Shown here piece by piece: positions 35,600 through 46,823 of a stretch of 64,000 nucleotides of DNA. Below the pieces are notes generated by a model. It was given only the letters and a program-made list of their open reading frames with translations. It did no database searches and had not been told where the DNA came from. The position numbers were made by a program, and so were the translations under genes. The stretch is from Adiantum capillus-veneris (Eukaryota; Streptophyta; Polypodiopsida; Polypodiales; Pteridaceae): positions 126,485,018-126,549,017 of the forward strand of contig CM043968.1 of NCBI GenBank assembly GCA_014529385.2, read 5' to 3'. Positions within the stretch are counted from its first letter, which is position 1. Each line of letters begins with the position of its first letter.

Positions 35600-37231
35600 C
35601 ATACGTTTAAAACTTTTCCAAGAAGAAGTAGTAGTCAAAGTCTCAAGACAACAAGCCAATACCAAACGCCAATGTGGTTTTCAAACAAAGAAGCTTCTAC
35701 CAGGTTTGAAAGAAGTGGACTTAGAGTTCTATGAAGATTGTGTTTATGAAAAACAAAAGAGGGTAAAATTTCAAAAATCAAGAAAGGAAAGAAAAAATAA
35801 AAGCCTTGAGTTGGTTTATTCTGATGTTTGGGTTCTTGCAAGTACACCATCACTTGAATATGGCTCATTGTACTATTATGTAACATTCATAGATGATACG
35901 ACTAGAAAAACATGGTTTATGTAATGCAGAATAAATTCGATGTGTTTTTCATATTTCAAAGGTCGAAAGCCTTTGTGGAGAATGAAACAGGTTCTAAAAT
36001 TAAATGCCTCAGATCCGACAATGGAGGTGAATATTGTAGCCAAGCTTTTGAAAGCTTTTGTGCTAGCAATGGCATTTGGAGACAAAAGAAAACCCCAAGG
36101 ACACCTCAACAAAATGGGATTTTTAAAAGGATAAACAAAACAATCATGGAGCGAGTACGAAGCATGCAGCTATGTGCAAGCCTACAGCTTGATCTTTGGG
36201 CGGAATCAATAAGTACGTCTGTGTGGTCACCCTCAACGACATTGGATGGGGGAGTTCTAGAGGAGGCATGGACAGGTAAACTGGTGAACTATTCATTTCT
36301 CAAAGTATTTGTGTGCGAGGCTTTCATGCACATAGATAGAAGCCTAAGGTCAAACCTACATGCAAAGTCCAAATAGTATTTCCTCATCGGTATGGAGGTG
36401 ACTTTAAGTATCGTCTATAGAATCCTAAAGATGGTAAAATATTTAGGAGTAGGGATCTAATTTTTAACGAACAAAATATGTACAAAGATTACTTGGAAAG
36501 AAAACAAACAAAAGAAATAGGTGATGAGTACATGGAGCTTGAGGATGGTGAAGACTCAAGGAGTGCAAATGGTGACAATGTACAACAACGTCAACCAAAT
36601 GAACAGCCTTAACCTATTCCTCAAAGATCTACAAGAGCAAGTAGACCTCTAGAAAGGTTTATTTCTTTCCTTCAACCATCTCTTGATCTCAGATTCTAGA
36701 GAGCCAGAATCATGCAAGGAAGCTATGCAACACAAATCCAAAGAAGAATGGATAAAGAGCATGCAAGTGGAGATGGACTCATTACATCGCAACCAAACAT
36801 GGAAGTTGGTTGGGTTGCCTAAAGGTAAGTTGCGGGCACTTCAGAACAAATGGGTGTACAAGCTGAAGGAAGAAAAAGGTGGGAAGAAACGGTACAAGTC
36901 TAAGCTTGTGGTAAAAGGGTTTTCTCAAAAGAAAGGTATTGAATTCAATGAAATATTTTCTCTTGTTGTAAAAATGAACTCAATTAGGCTTGTCTTAAGT
37001 CTAGTGGTTGTTCATGATTTAAATCTTGAGCAAATGGATGTAAATACGGCATTCCCTCACGGTGACTTAGAGGAGGAAATTTACATGCTTCAACCAAAGG
37101 GGTATGAAGTAAAAGGTAAGGAGAAAATGGTTTGCGGAATAAAGAAAATCTTGTATTGTTTAAAGCAAGCATCAAGACAATGGTACTTGAAGTTCGATCG
37201 ATGGATGTTGGCTCATGGATTCACAAGATGC
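35600..37231 (+). mobile_element. Ty1/copia fragment (plus strand)
   Basis: A plus-strand pol piece. It has a GAG-preintegrase zinc segment (CVYEKQKRVKFQKS), then the integrase core LELVYSDVWVLASTPS, YVTFIDDTTRKTW, SDNGGEYCSQAFESF and TPQQNGIFKRINKT. The linker follows, and RT from WIKSMQVEMDSLHRNQTWKL to LEQMDVNTAFPHGDLEEEIY and CLKQASRQWYLKFD. It ends at CNSDH just before the RT catalytic box, exactly where a CACTA end begins. Frames shift several times. It is unrelated in sequence detail to the other copia families here. Confidence 0.85.
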
Positions 37232-37500
37232 AACTCAGATCACACTACAAGAGGTTGTGTACTCTTGTGACGCTTATAGCGACGGTAATACATTGGGCTT
37301 TTTAAACCCCCGGCGTCGGTAAAAGCGTCGCTATTAGCGTCGATACGAGAACGTCGCTATAGCCATCGCTATCGCAGTCTCTATCTGCGTCGCTATATGT
37401 GTCGCTATATTGCAACGTCTATAGCAACGCTGCAGAGCCATAGATAGCGACGTTGCAATGCACAATTTAGCGATGCCCTTAGCAACGCCCGAGATTAAAA
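37232..37500 (+). mobile_element. CACTA transposon terminus
   Basis: Starts CACTACAAGAGG, the classic end of En/Spm-type elements. It is followed by about ten subterminal copies of GCGACG/CGTCGC-type motifs in both orientations (TAGCGACG, CGTCGCTAT, AGCAACGC). These are transposase-binding repeats in known CACTA elements. The end is inserted in copia RT. No transposase ORF and no opposite terminus were found before the G2 LTR, so the element is truncated or itself interrupted. Confidence 0.8.
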
Positions 37501-37506
37501 AAATTT

Positions 37507-37535
37507 GGTGGCAGGGCATTGAATGCCCTGCCACC
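37507..37535. repeat. Perfect 14 bp inverted repeat
   Basis: GGTGGCAGGGCATT and AATGCCCTGCCACC around a single G. It lies at the inner edge of the CACTA subterminal region. Confidence 0.9.
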
Positions 37536-37722
37536 CATCAACCATATTGAATGTTTCATTGTTCTATTTACCTTTGAAAAAAAGTACAAAGTTAAATATA
37601 GACCCAAAATAGTCAGCCAGACAATATAATCATTAACTCCATCATCTATAGTACGTATTGTGTCATAATAATCAATATCTAATTCTCCTAAATGATTTTA
37701 TCATATTAAACTGATCATTTAA

Positions 37723-39258
37723 TGTGGGGAAGTGCCAGGGGAGAAAAAGCTAGAATATTGGTTAAGCTAGCAAACCGGCCACAGTAGGGATCCAAAGGAG
37801 GGAAAATAGGGATCCAAAGGGGGGGCCATCTGTAAAAGAGCCATGTGCAACAATGGGCTAAAAAGACCCTAAGGTTCAGCCCATTAAGACTTCCAAAATG
37901 CTAAGGTTCCAAAATTCAAAGGTTGTGTCCAAAGGGTTAAAGCTTAGGGGGAATTGGATGCTTTGTGTGCTCTCCAAAGTCAACACACATCCCTACACAT
38001 GAGGGGGCAAGCCCTAAAGGTAAGGAATGAGAGATAAAGCCACACACATACACACAAGCCCCCTTTACACAAAGGGAATGAGGGATACATGTCAGCTCCC
38101 TAGGCCAGATGCCCACAAGGTATGCCCAATTTCTATTGGATGACCCTTGAAGTGGACCAATGAGAATTAGGCTAGAGTAAATTTAGCCTAATTAATTTTA
38201 AAACACTTAATAAAAAGAACCAATGAAAATTAAGTCTCCTGGATGATTATTGGACAGCCTGAGAAAGGGTCTAATAGGAATTGAGCAGCCCAATGGGCTA
38301 CTTAATTCCTATTGGTCAGAATGGGGAAAGGTCCAATGGGGATTTAATTCATTTAAATCAATTAAGTTTAATTGATTAAGCTCTTACAAAAGGGGAAAGG
38401 GGGACACATGTCAGAAGGCTATCACTTATGTTGCTTAATAGCCATTGGCTGAGCTTGGCATTGTCCAATAGGGAGCGTGCAAGAGCAAATAGCAAGGGGG
38501 CTCGGCCAAGAGAGAGAGGGGGTTGATTTTTGCAAGGCGTTATCCCACACACACTCACACAATCTTATGTGTGAAGAAAGAGAATACTATCTCTTCTCAA
38601 GCTTTAATGGAGAACTCATCACCTACTCCAAGCTTGTGAGATAGAAGCCTACATCAACACTCTCTTGGCATGTGGATGCAAATCCAACGAAGAGACAAGC
38701 TTCAATGCATGCTCATCTCCTCTACCAATCTAATTACTAAGCTAAGCTATGCTAATATGAGTGATTATGTGAGGAGATGTACATCTTTCTCGTAAGATAC
38801 TCCTTCTTCCTCTCAATCTACTCTCATACCCTGCTAGCTCTCACCATCTTCGAAGGTGTGTGAGGTCTTGGGTCTGAGAACGGGGATAATTCAAGTTGTG
38901 TTTGCTAAGTGTTTTGCTTAGTGCATGAAGCTTTCATCTTCATTGCACTAGCTAGTCTTGAAGGAACACAAAGAATTGTATTGTACAATGTCTCTCGTGA
39001 TGGGAGAAACCATAATACAAAGCCTTTTGGAGGGGGGACCGGCTCCATACAAATCCGGTCCTCAATTGTTGTCAATAGCTTAATTTCTCTCTCTTTTGAA
39101 AGTATTGTTGATGCTATCTAACTAGGTGTTATGCTTTTTGTTGCTCTCTCCACCCAAGCACTCTTGTAATTCTCATTAGGAATCTATTCTAATGAAATGC
39201 CCACTATGTTCATGCTAATTTCCGCTACACATAAGTTTTTAGGCCATTTAATGTTACA
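37723..39258 (+). repeat. Presumed 5' LTR of G2
   Basis: The right edge is set by the PBS; the sequence ends TGTTACA. The left edge is proposed at TGTGGGGAAGTGCC, giving a TG...CA LTR of 1,536 bp. The left edge has no second copy to confirm it. It holds repeated CCAATRGG/CCTATTGG-like boxes (38150-38350). Confidence 0.5.
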
Positions 39259-39259
39259 T

Positions 39260-39271
39260 TGGTATCAAAGC
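39260..39271 (+). other. G2 primer binding site
   Basis: TGGTATCAAAGC, one mismatch from the usual complement of initiator tRNA-Met, one base after the LTR end. Confidence 0.75.
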
Positions 39272-39675
39272 ACAAGGTTTCTCTTTTCTTGCTCAAGAAG
39301 GGAGGTCCTCAAGCTAGCTACAAATGGTTGGTATTATTAATTGCCTGTGAGTAAGTAGAATAGAGATTTTTCAGCCTTGCAGTGCACCTGTCTTTGTGCA
39401 GTTAACGGGGCATCACCGTCAAGAGCTATGGTCTTAATAGTGGAGTCCTACGGGGCTTGCCTATGGCTTAACCACTATTGAGCTATTAGAAGCTTGACAG
39501 GAGCCGGTGCTGTTTTGGTGTTGAAAGACCCTCTCTTCTATTCCTTGCAATTAATGGTATTCGAACCGCGGGTACAGTAGCTTGAGTGCTTTTTCTAAAG
39601 GGGTAAAGAGGAGTAGCAACTAGGGCTTGAAGTGCCAAAGTACACCTAATAAGTTTACACCTAAAAGTTGTTAGA

Positions 39676-41439
39676 ATGGCTGACAATAGTAAAGAGAGTG
39701 AAATTAATGTTGATAACTTTGATTTTGCTCATGAGCAAGCACCTAATGATGCTTCAATGCTAGTTAACTATCTTGTTTCTAGGCTTCAACAAGCCATGGG
39801 CAATCCATCTCTCCAAAGTGAAGTGCAACGGCAGCTCCGTGCTCACGGGATTCTCCAAGCTCATCACCATGACGAGAGAACACCTAGGAAGCCTCCTTGT
39901 GAGACTACCAAAAGAGTTCTCTCTCCGATTCGGGTAGAAGAAGAGAATACATACGAAGGGCTCAAGAATTTACTTCTTGACGATGCATCTCCTTCCCAAA
40001 TGAGAACTCAACAACCTCCACCGAAGGAACGAGAAAGAAGCGAGTCTCCCGCCACCTCGGCGGAGATGGCTCCACGAAGACAGCGGGCTAAACGCTCTCC
40101 ATCACCACCAAAGGGGAGAAGACCATCACACTCTTCTCCACGCCATAATTCAAAGAGGGATGATAAAAAGCAAGAGAAGAAAAAGGCGAGAAAGAGGACA
40201 CCCTCTTCTCCATCTTCTTCATCCTCTTCCTCTTATGAAAGCTATGGTGGAGACGACGAAGATCAAGACAAGAAAAAGGCGAGAAAGAGGTCATCCTCTT
40301 CTCCACCTTCTTCAAATTCTTCACCTTCTGAAGAAAGTGATGGTGCAACCTTTGAACCATCAAAAAGAAGAGGCCATAGGAAATCCTATGCCGCATGGAA
40401 GAGGTCGTCCAAGTTGAAGAAATTCAAAGAGGGAGGGAAGAGCATCTCTTTCCTTACCTATGATGGCACCTTTGGTGCTACGGACAAAGTCTTGGCCTTT
40501 ATCCAGCAATTCGATGTGGCGTTTGGAGATGCGGGCTTCACGGAGTCCTCTAAGCTACGCCATGTAGCTATGCACTTTCAAAAGTCCGCCAGGCAATGGT
40601 GGTCTAGCCTACGAGCCAACGGTGAAGCCCCACGAACATGGAAATCTTTAAGATCTTCCATTATGAAGCAGTTTTTGGCCACCGATGCCAAAGACAAAGT
40701 ACTCACCGAATGGCGAAGTTTAAAGCTCTCTCCCAATGAATCCATCCACAAATATGTAGACAAGTTTTGGGACCTACAACTCAAAGCCACTGTCTTCAAA
40801 AATTTGGATTTTGGAGAGAAAAAGCAACAATTTTGTGCGGGCTTAACCGAAGAAATGGCGGAGTATGTCAACTCCCAAAGGCCACGTACCATATCGGCGG
40901 TAATACACCATACTATGGTGGCCTCACGAATCAATTTCCAAACGGGGGCTAAAAGAAATAATAAGCCCCCGGAAAACAAGGGTTCCAATGAGCCTAAGGG
41001 GAAGGACAATGTCCAAAAGTCTCCTAAGGGCAACTCCAACAAAGCTAAAGAGAAGAGAGTTTACAAAGGTAAGAATAATCTCTCTCTTGAAGAGCTTGAG
41101 CGTTATCGTAAGGATAACCGGTGTTTCAAGTGCGGCGAACAAGGGCATGCGTACCGCGCTTGTCCCCAAAAGAACAACCGCCAAGATCCTCCTAGAGCTT
41201 CCTTGGTTGAAATCCAAGAGGAGGAGACTCACCAAACTCACCACAAAGCATCTCCTCTATGCCATGCTTGGGGAAAGTTAAGAGAACATGATGCTTTTAT
41301 TCTCTTTGACCCTAATTCTACTCACAATTTTATATCTATGGAGTTAGCCACGAAGCTAGGCATACAATCCTACGAGATGGGAGATGTCCTACCCGCAGAC
41401 AGTGCCTTCAAGGGGCAAGAAGCTTCAGTCACTCCCTAA
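39676..41439 (+). CDS. G2 Gag and start of protease
   Basis: A 587-codon open frame starting MADNSKESEINVDNFDFAHE. Residues ~130-235 are very rich in Arg, Ser, Lys and Pro, with two copies of KKKARKR followed by Ser runs, an RS-like basic domain. The capsid region starts near residue 255 (SFLTYDGTFGATDKVLAFIQ) and includes FQKSARQWWSSLRANGEAPR and LTEWRSLKLSPNESIHKYVD. A CCHC knuckle CFKCGEQGHAYRACP lies at ~483. Protease follows with ILFDPNSTHNFISMELA, in which Asp is kept but the usual D-S-G or D-x-G-A/S is D-P-N. The frame ends at a stop inside protease and reopens at 41449. It is well preserved and perhaps recently inserted. Confidence 0.85.
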   Translation: MADNSKESEINVDNFDFAHEQAPNDASMLVNYLVSRLQQAMGNPSLQSEVQRQLRAHGILQAHHHDERTPRKPPCETTKRVLSPIRVEEENTYEGLKNLLLDDASPSQMRTQQPPPKERERSESPATSAEMAPRRQRAKRSPSPPKGRRPSHSSPRHNSKRDDKKQEKKKARKRTPSSPSSSSSSSYESYGGDDEDQDKKKARKRSSSSPPSSNSSPSEESDGATFEPSKRRGHRKSYAAWKRSSKLKKFKEGGKSISFLTYDGTFGATDKVLAFIQQFDVAFGDAGFTESSKLRHVAMHFQKSARQWWSSLRANGEAPRTWKSLRSSIMKQFLATDAKDKVLTEWRSLKLSPNESIHKYVDKFWDLQLKATVFKNLDFGEKKQQFCAGLTEEMAEYVNSQRPRTISAVIHHTMVASRINFQTGAKRNNKPPENKGSNEPKGKDNVQKSPKGNSNKAKEKRVYKGKNNLSLEELERYRKDNRCFKCGEQGHAYRACPQKNNRQDPPRASLVEIQEEETHQTHHKASPLCHAWGKLREHDAFILFDPNSTHNFISMELATKLGIQSYEMGDVLPADSAFKGQEASVTP

Positions 41440-41448
41440 ATTGGGAAA

Positions 41449-41923
41449 TTGAAGCTTCATGTTCAAGGCTATGTGGACAAAGAGGACTTCTTTATCTCTC
41501 CTCTCAAGCATGAGGATGTAATCCTAGGGGCACCATGGTTTGACCGCCTGGCTGCCGATGTTAAATTTCCTGAAAGGAGAATCTCCTTTAAGTTTAGGGA
41601 AAAAGACATGTATATAGATGCTAAGGAAATGGGTAACACTATCCCCATTGTACATACACCAGCTTTCAACAAGTCAATAAAGAGCTCTATTTCTGTGTAC
41701 ATGATTTTTGTTAAAGATTCTCAAAATGAACCTAATGCTTTAGCAAAAAAAAATAACAGCAACCAAAATGAATTAGAGTTATCCAATTTTCTCAAGGGCT
41801 TTCAAGATGTTTTTATTGACGACATCCCTTGTGAGCTACCGCCTAAACGAGGTAATGATGACCATGCAATCGAACTTCTTCCAGGAAGTTCACCACCTAG
41901 CAAACCTCCTTATATAGTTTCTC
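41449..41923 (+). pseudogene. G2 protease end and RT N-terminus, truncated
   Basis: Continues the protease: DKEDFFISPLKHEDVILGAP then WFDRL, with the conserved ILGAPWF motif. After a linker it enters the pre-RT segment ELSNFLKGFQDVFIDDIPCE, LPPKRGNDDHAIELLPGS and PPSKPPY. There it is cut by the copia LTR at 41924. The RT catalytic part is missing. Confidence 0.85.
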
Positions 41924-42242
41924 TGTAAAGAATGAGGATGCAAGAGAGCTACACAAGACAAGCACAAAGCACATAGAGATGGAAATCTTCTTCTTCTTCA
42001 CAGAAAAGAGAGTACAAAATGACTAAGTGCTAAAGCTGAAAAGTAGCACATATGTACATGCGGTCACTAAGTGTGAACTCGCTAGAAGCATACTAGGCTG
42101 GCACTGTATGCGTAGTCCAGCTGTAGAATCACTGGCAGAGATCCTCCGTGTCGGTCACCTAACGCGCCAGTGAGTAAATTCCGTAAGCGGCCAAGACCCG
42201 TAGTGGATGCCAGCTCAAGGTGTAGAGCTCGACATCTCAACA
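41924..42242 (-). repeat. Copia LTR, inner (from second insertion)
   Basis: 319 bp, TGTAAAGAATG to CATCTCAACA. Private variants include CACTGTATGCGTAG, ACTGGCAG, GTAAATTCCG and GCATACTAGG, where the other two LTRs agree on CACTATAAGTGTAG, ACTGACAG, GTAAATGCCG and GCGTACTAGG. The left flank is G2 sequence. The polypurine tract AGGGGGAG lies at 42243-42250. Confidence 0.9.
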
Positions 42243-42256
42243 CTCCCCCTGGAGCT

Positions 42257-44002
42257 CTACAGGTCGCAGAGTCCAAGCATAGTCCAGAAACGTCGAAGCT
42301 TCTCAGCTCCGAGGGCCTTCGTAAAGATATCCGCTATCTGCTCCTCTGTGCTGACGTAGACCAAGTCGATGTCGCCCTCCAACACTCGCTCTCGAACGTA
42401 GTGGTAATGGACCTCTATGTGTTTGGTCCTGGCATGGAACACTGGGTTCCTAGCCAACTGCATGCTGCTGAGGTCGTCACAATGGATGAAAATCTGTTGG
42501 TCCACCTGCACTCCCAAGTCCTCAAGTAATGTGCGTAGCCAAGCTACCTCGCACGCTGCAACTGCTGCACCTCTGTACTCGGCCTCTGTGCTCGATAAAG
42601 CAACCGTAGGCTGCTTTTTGCTGCTCCAAGTAATAGCAGCACTCCCAAAAGAGAACATGAAGCCACTCGTAGATCTCTTATCAACAATGATACCTGCCCA
42701 ATTTGCATCTGTATACCCATACACTGCTAATGGTGCATCTGCTGCATAGAACAATGCGTAGTCAAGAGTACCTTGCACATACCTAATTGTGCGCCGTACT
42801 CCATCCAAATGTGGCTTCCTCGGAAGCTGCATGACCTGACTCTCCAAGCCTACTGTGTAGCTCAAGTCTGGCCTCGTGATAGTCAAGTAGATTAGACTAC
42901 CCACAATCTTCCTGTCCATGTTGACATCCTCAACAACATCACCCTTCTCTGCACTCAGCTTTGCATTCACATCCAAGGGAATAGAAATTGGCTTACAATC
43001 AGCCATACCATACTTTAACAACATGTCCAAATCATACTGTCTCTGTGATAGCCATACACCCTCTGGAGTCCTGATCACCTCAATGCCAAGAAAGTAGCGC
43101 AACTCGCCTAAATCTTTCATTTCAAACTCCAGTTTGAGAAGACCCTTCACATGATCAATCTCCATAGCATTGTCACCAACAATAATAAGGTCATCTACAT
43201 ATATGGTAATGACCACAATCCACACATCACTCTCACGTACATAGAGTGAATGATCTACATGAGCTCTCCTAAACCCAATACTGACAAGATACTTGGCAAT
43301 CCTCTCACACCATGCTCTAGATCCCTGCTTCAAACCATCCAAAGCTTTGAGAAGTCTGCATACATAATCTGGGTAACCTGGATCGACATAACCAGGTGGC
43401 TGATCCATATACACTTCCTCTTGCAACTCACCATTCAAGAAGGCATTCTTTACATCCATTTGATGGATAATCCATCCTCTAGCTGCAGCCACTGCTATGA
43501 CAGCTCTCACAGTCGTCATCTTTGCCACTGGAGCAAAGGTCTCCTCATAGTCTATGCCATACGTCTGTGCATAACCCTTTGCGACCAGCCTTGCCTTGTG
43601 ACGCTCAATGTTACCATCAGCCTTATGCTTGGTTTTATACACCCATTTACAGCCAATAGCTTTCTTGCCAGTTGGCAATGGCACCAACTCCCATGTCTCG
43701 TTTGCTTCCAATGTAGCCATCTCTTCATTCATTGCATCATCCCAATGCACATTTCCAACTGCATCCTCAAAACATGTGGGCTCCACATCCTGTATCACCT
43801 TAGCCATGTAGGCTTGGTGATGCACTAGATACCCATCATAAGTCAATTTTTGAATTGGCTTTCTAACTCTATTAGATCTGCGCGGTCCTGGGTCACTCCT
43901 TTGCCCTCTAGCATCTTCTTGTACATTCCTTACACTAGGTTTCGTGACAGCCGGAATTCCAAATTCCTCATCAAGACTTCGTTTAGAACCATCTGAATCC
44001 AT
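42257..44002 (-). CDS. Copia body 2 reverse transcriptase and RNase H
   Basis: 581 codons without a stop. Order: linker with GPRRSNRVRKPIQKLTYD, RT N-terminus (ANETWELVPLPTGKKAIG), MDVKNAFLNGELQEEVYM, LKQGSRAWCERIAKYL and catalytic ITIYVDDLIIVGDN. The connection domain follows with RYFLGIEVIRTPEGVWL. RNase H comes last, with GYTDANWAGI, STEAEYRGAAVAACEVAWLR, FIHCDDLSSMQLARNPVFHA, ADIFTKALGAEKL. It ends 15 bp before the LTR. As a domain it looks intact. In the element it is the 3' part of a polyprotein cut off by upstream stops; the ATG is not a true start. Confidence 0.9.
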   Translation of the reverse strand: MDSDGSKRSLDEEFGIPAVTKPSVRNVQEDARGQRSDPGPRRSNRVRKPIQKLTYDGYLVHHQAYMAKVIQDVEPTCFEDAVGNVHWDDAMNEEMATLEANETWELVPLPTGKKAIGCKWVYKTKHKADGNIERHKARLVAKGYAQTYGIDYEETFAPVAKMTTVRAVIAVAAARGWIIHQMDVKNAFLNGELQEEVYMDQPPGYVDPGYPDYVCRLLKALDGLKQGSRAWCERIAKYLVSIGFRRAHVDHSLYVRESDVWIVVITIYVDDLIIVGDNAMEIDHVKGLLKLEFEMKDLGELRYFLGIEVIRTPEGVWLSQRQYDLDMLLKYGMADCKPISIPLDVNAKLSAEKGDVVEDVNMDRKIVGSLIYLTITRPDLSYTVGLESQVMQLPRKPHLDGVRRTIRYVQGTLDYALFYAADAPLAVYGYTDANWAGIIVDKRSTSGFMFSFGSAAITWSSKKQPTVALSSTEAEYRGAAVAACEVAWLRTLLEDLGVQVDQQIFIHCDDLSSMQLARNPVFHARTKHIEVHYHYVRERVLEGDIDLVYVSTEEQIADIFTKALGAEKLRRFWTMLGLCDL

Positions 44003-44017
44003 GTCTACATGTAGAAA

Positions 44018-45610
44018 ACCTCATGATGCATCAGCCATAAAGGGAGGTTCATCAACCTTTTCCTTTCCTTTTCGTGATACATTCCCTGTACCTGTTGGTG
44101 GAGTAACCTGCGTGCGTAGTCTACCATTCCATGGTTTCTCAACAGAGCCACGAGAAGAGGACTCTTGTGGTCCACTCAAAACCTGTGACTGTGGCCTCAC
44201 ATTTTGTACAACCACATCATCTTTTACATCAGCCCCAATAGTGCCATGTGCATTACTGTACCAGCTGCTCATCTCATCAAAGACTACATCTCTGCTCACT
44301 CGTAATTCTTGTGTAGTAGGATTGTAGCACCTGTACCCCTTTTGTTCAAGGGAATATCCCACAAGAATACATTTCTCTGCTTTAGGATCCAATTTCCTAT
44401 GCAGCTCATCTGGTACATGCACATAATCTATGCAGCCAAACACTTTCAAGTGTGCCAAATCAGGCTTTGTACCTGTAAACTTTTCCTCAGGTGTTACATC
44501 ATGCACCGCAGCTGAAGGTGTCCTGTTCATAATGTACACAGCTGTATTTACCGCTTCAGCCTAGAAATGATGAGGCATGTTCTTCTCATTCATCAATGCA
44601 CGTGCAACCTCTGCAATGTGCCTGTTTTTCCTTTCTGCGACCCCATTCTATTGTGGAGTATATCTGCATGTAAACTGCCTGCGTATACCATGCATTCGCA
44701 GAAAATCTGAAAAATCATTGGAGAAGTACTCTCCCCCTCCATCTGACCTCAATGTCTTGATTTGCATATATGTCTCCTTCTCAATCATGACTTTGAAGTC
44801 TTGAAAGTGACCAAACACTTCACTTTTGTTACGCATGAAGTAGACCCATACTTTCCTTGTATGGTCATCAATGAAAGAGACATAACATCTGCAACCATGT
44901 ATACTTGCAGTATCGGTTGGACCCCAAACATCTGTGTGCACCACTTCAAGTGGCTTTTTACATACATTGTGCTCATGTGGAAATGAGCCCTTCGACTGTT
45001 TTCCAAACTGGCATGCTGCACACACTTTATGCATACCATCCACCTTGAATTTGGGAAAACCTTTTACAATCTGTTTTGAGTGCATGCTGCGTAATCTCTC
45101 CTCATTGACATGGCCAATGCGTTTGTGCCAAATGTCAACATCAGCCACAACACTTGTGCCCTGTACAAATAATGCAGCTTTTACCTCAGGCATGTCTACA
45201 TTCAGCGTAAACATTCTGCCCACACATTTTTCCTCTTTGATCAGCTTACAGCCATTGTGGAAATCTTCTACATAATAGCCATTTGGATTGAAGCGAACCT
45301 GCAAACCCTGCTCAACCATTTTTACAACAGAAACAAGATTCTTTGTAATGTTTGGGACATGAAGTACATCTGCTAAGTACTTTGATTTGCCACTCTTCGT
45401 ATTTAGAGGTATGTCTCCTACATGAGCAATGGGGTGAGTTGTGTCATCTCCTGTCTGCACATAGCGTGACACATCTGGTTTGCGCATATCTCTAAACCAC
45501 TCTCCATGAGACGTCATGTGATTAGAGGAACCCGAATCCACATACCAAACATCATCTTGGGTGGAATTCTCTGCAGTCATTGTATTCATTACATGCTGCA
45601 TAACAAACAT
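44018..45610 (-). pseudogene. Copia body 2 protease and integrase (broken)
   Basis: Same frame as the RT downstream. It has DDVWYVDSGSSNHMTSHGEW (protease site), DIWHKRIGHVNEERLRSMHS and the zinc segment CAACQFGKQSKGSFPHEH. The core has VVHTDVWGPTDTASIHG, FIDDHTRKVWVYFMRN, SDGGGEYFSNDFSDF, then TPQ-stop-NG (44648), one C-to-T step from Gln. A second stop occurs at HHF (TAG near 44561). The end is VFGCIDYVHVPDELHRKLD with GYSLEQKGYRCYNP. Confidence 0.85.
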
Positions 45611-46563
45611 GCGCTCGTTTTTGCTGTCATCTGCATCTCTACTAGTAGATGCATAGTTGCCATGTTCTCTCTTTCAACTTGCTTTTCCCTTTGGACAGTC
45701 ACGTGACATGTGACCTCTTTCACCACAAGTCCAACATTCTCTTCTATCTCGAGTATATTGTTGCCTGCTTGATCCTGCACCACGACCTCTTTGACTCCCC
45801 CTGCCTTGAGACTGGTTTCCCGGCCACCTGTATTGTTTTGATTTGATTGACCTTCCAGAAATTGGCCCCTGCAACCCCTTGGGCCTCGACCACGACCTCT
45901 ACCTTTACCTCTGTTGGAGTTAGAATAGAAGGCTTGTTCAGAATTATTTCTGCCATGAGAAGAAGATGTGTCAAGGTTCTCCTCCTCCAGAATAAGCATA
46001 GAAATCAAATCTTGGAACACGGGGATGTCATCTCTTGTATTCATGGAAGACCTGAAATGTACATACTCATCTCCTAGACCATCCAAGCATGCACGGACAA
46101 TGTCATCGTCTTCCACTGAGACTTTAATAGATCCAAGAGCTTCAATGATACTCTTGATCTTCAAGGCATAATCATTGATTGAGAGGTTGTTCCTCTTAAC
46201 CTGATTTAGCTCCGACTTTAGTTGAAGCTTCTTGGCCTTGGTGTTCACCTCGAACACTCTGCCTAAGTTTCTCCATGCAATGGCGGGGGTTTAAGCATCC
46301 TGTAGATATCCCATCATGCCATATGTGATGCTCATAGGAAGCCAATACATCACTTTGCTCTGGCCTTGTTGCTAGTCCCTCAAAGCTTTCCTTTGTTCTG
46401 CTGTAGCATTTGCCTCGAGAATCTCTGGTTCCTTTTCATTGTCTCCTTCTACATAGTCCCAATAACCTTTTCCTTTTAGGAAATTTGTTATTCTGAACTT
46501 CCATGCAGGGTAGTTATTTTTCTCAAGCTTCTCAGTGACAATATGACTGAAACCGTCAGACAT
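45611..46563 (-). pseudogene. Copia body 2 gag (frameshifted)
   Basis: Starts MSDGFSHIVTEKLEKNNYPA, a typical copia gag opening, followed by WKFRITNFLKGKGYW. A stop occurs near 46372 and capsid sequence continues (LKSELNQVKRNNLSINDYAL). After the Arg/Gly-rich linker a 1 bp change shifts the knuckle CWTCGERGHMSRDCP into the pol frame. Gag forms the element's cytoplasmic particle. Confidence 0.85.
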
Positions 46564-46810
46564 CTTGAAGCACTAAGACAAAATAGCTGCAATCTACAAA
46601 AACCTGCAAATCTGTTCAACCTGCTATCGTGATACCTGTAACGCTTTCTACACTCAACGAGTGTCCAGAATCAAGCGTACATACAACCACTGTACTTGTA
46701 CAGTAAATCTCTGTATACTGCACTTTGGAGACCTGTTCAGAAACTTGTGCGAAAAACGAACGAAGGGATTGTGGATGCTCTTGCTCTCTTACCCTCTCTT
46801 GCCTGCACCA

Positions 46811-46823
46811 GGCTCTGATACCA
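46811..46823 (-). other. Copia primer binding site
   Basis: TGGTATCAGAGCC on the minus strand directly touches the LTR at 46824; complementary to initiator tRNA-Met. Confidence 0.9.

Larger units (their letters stand above)
37723..41923 (+). mobile_element. Ty3/gypsy element G2, 5' half
   Basis: Plus-strand element with a 5' LTR, PBS, gag, protease and the very start of RT. It is cut at 41923 by the copia LTR, preceded by TTCTC. Its remaining pol and 3' LTR are not in this window. It is a different lineage from G1 and element A. Confidence 0.8.

Noticed and set aside
40088-40396. Minus-strand frame in G2
   Set aside because: Antisense of the Ser/Arg/Lys-rich Gag segment; no independent motif.
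14427-46823. tRNA genes suggested by GGCTCTGATACCA sequences
   Set aside because: Only the 3' end complement is present next to LTRs; these are primer binding sites.
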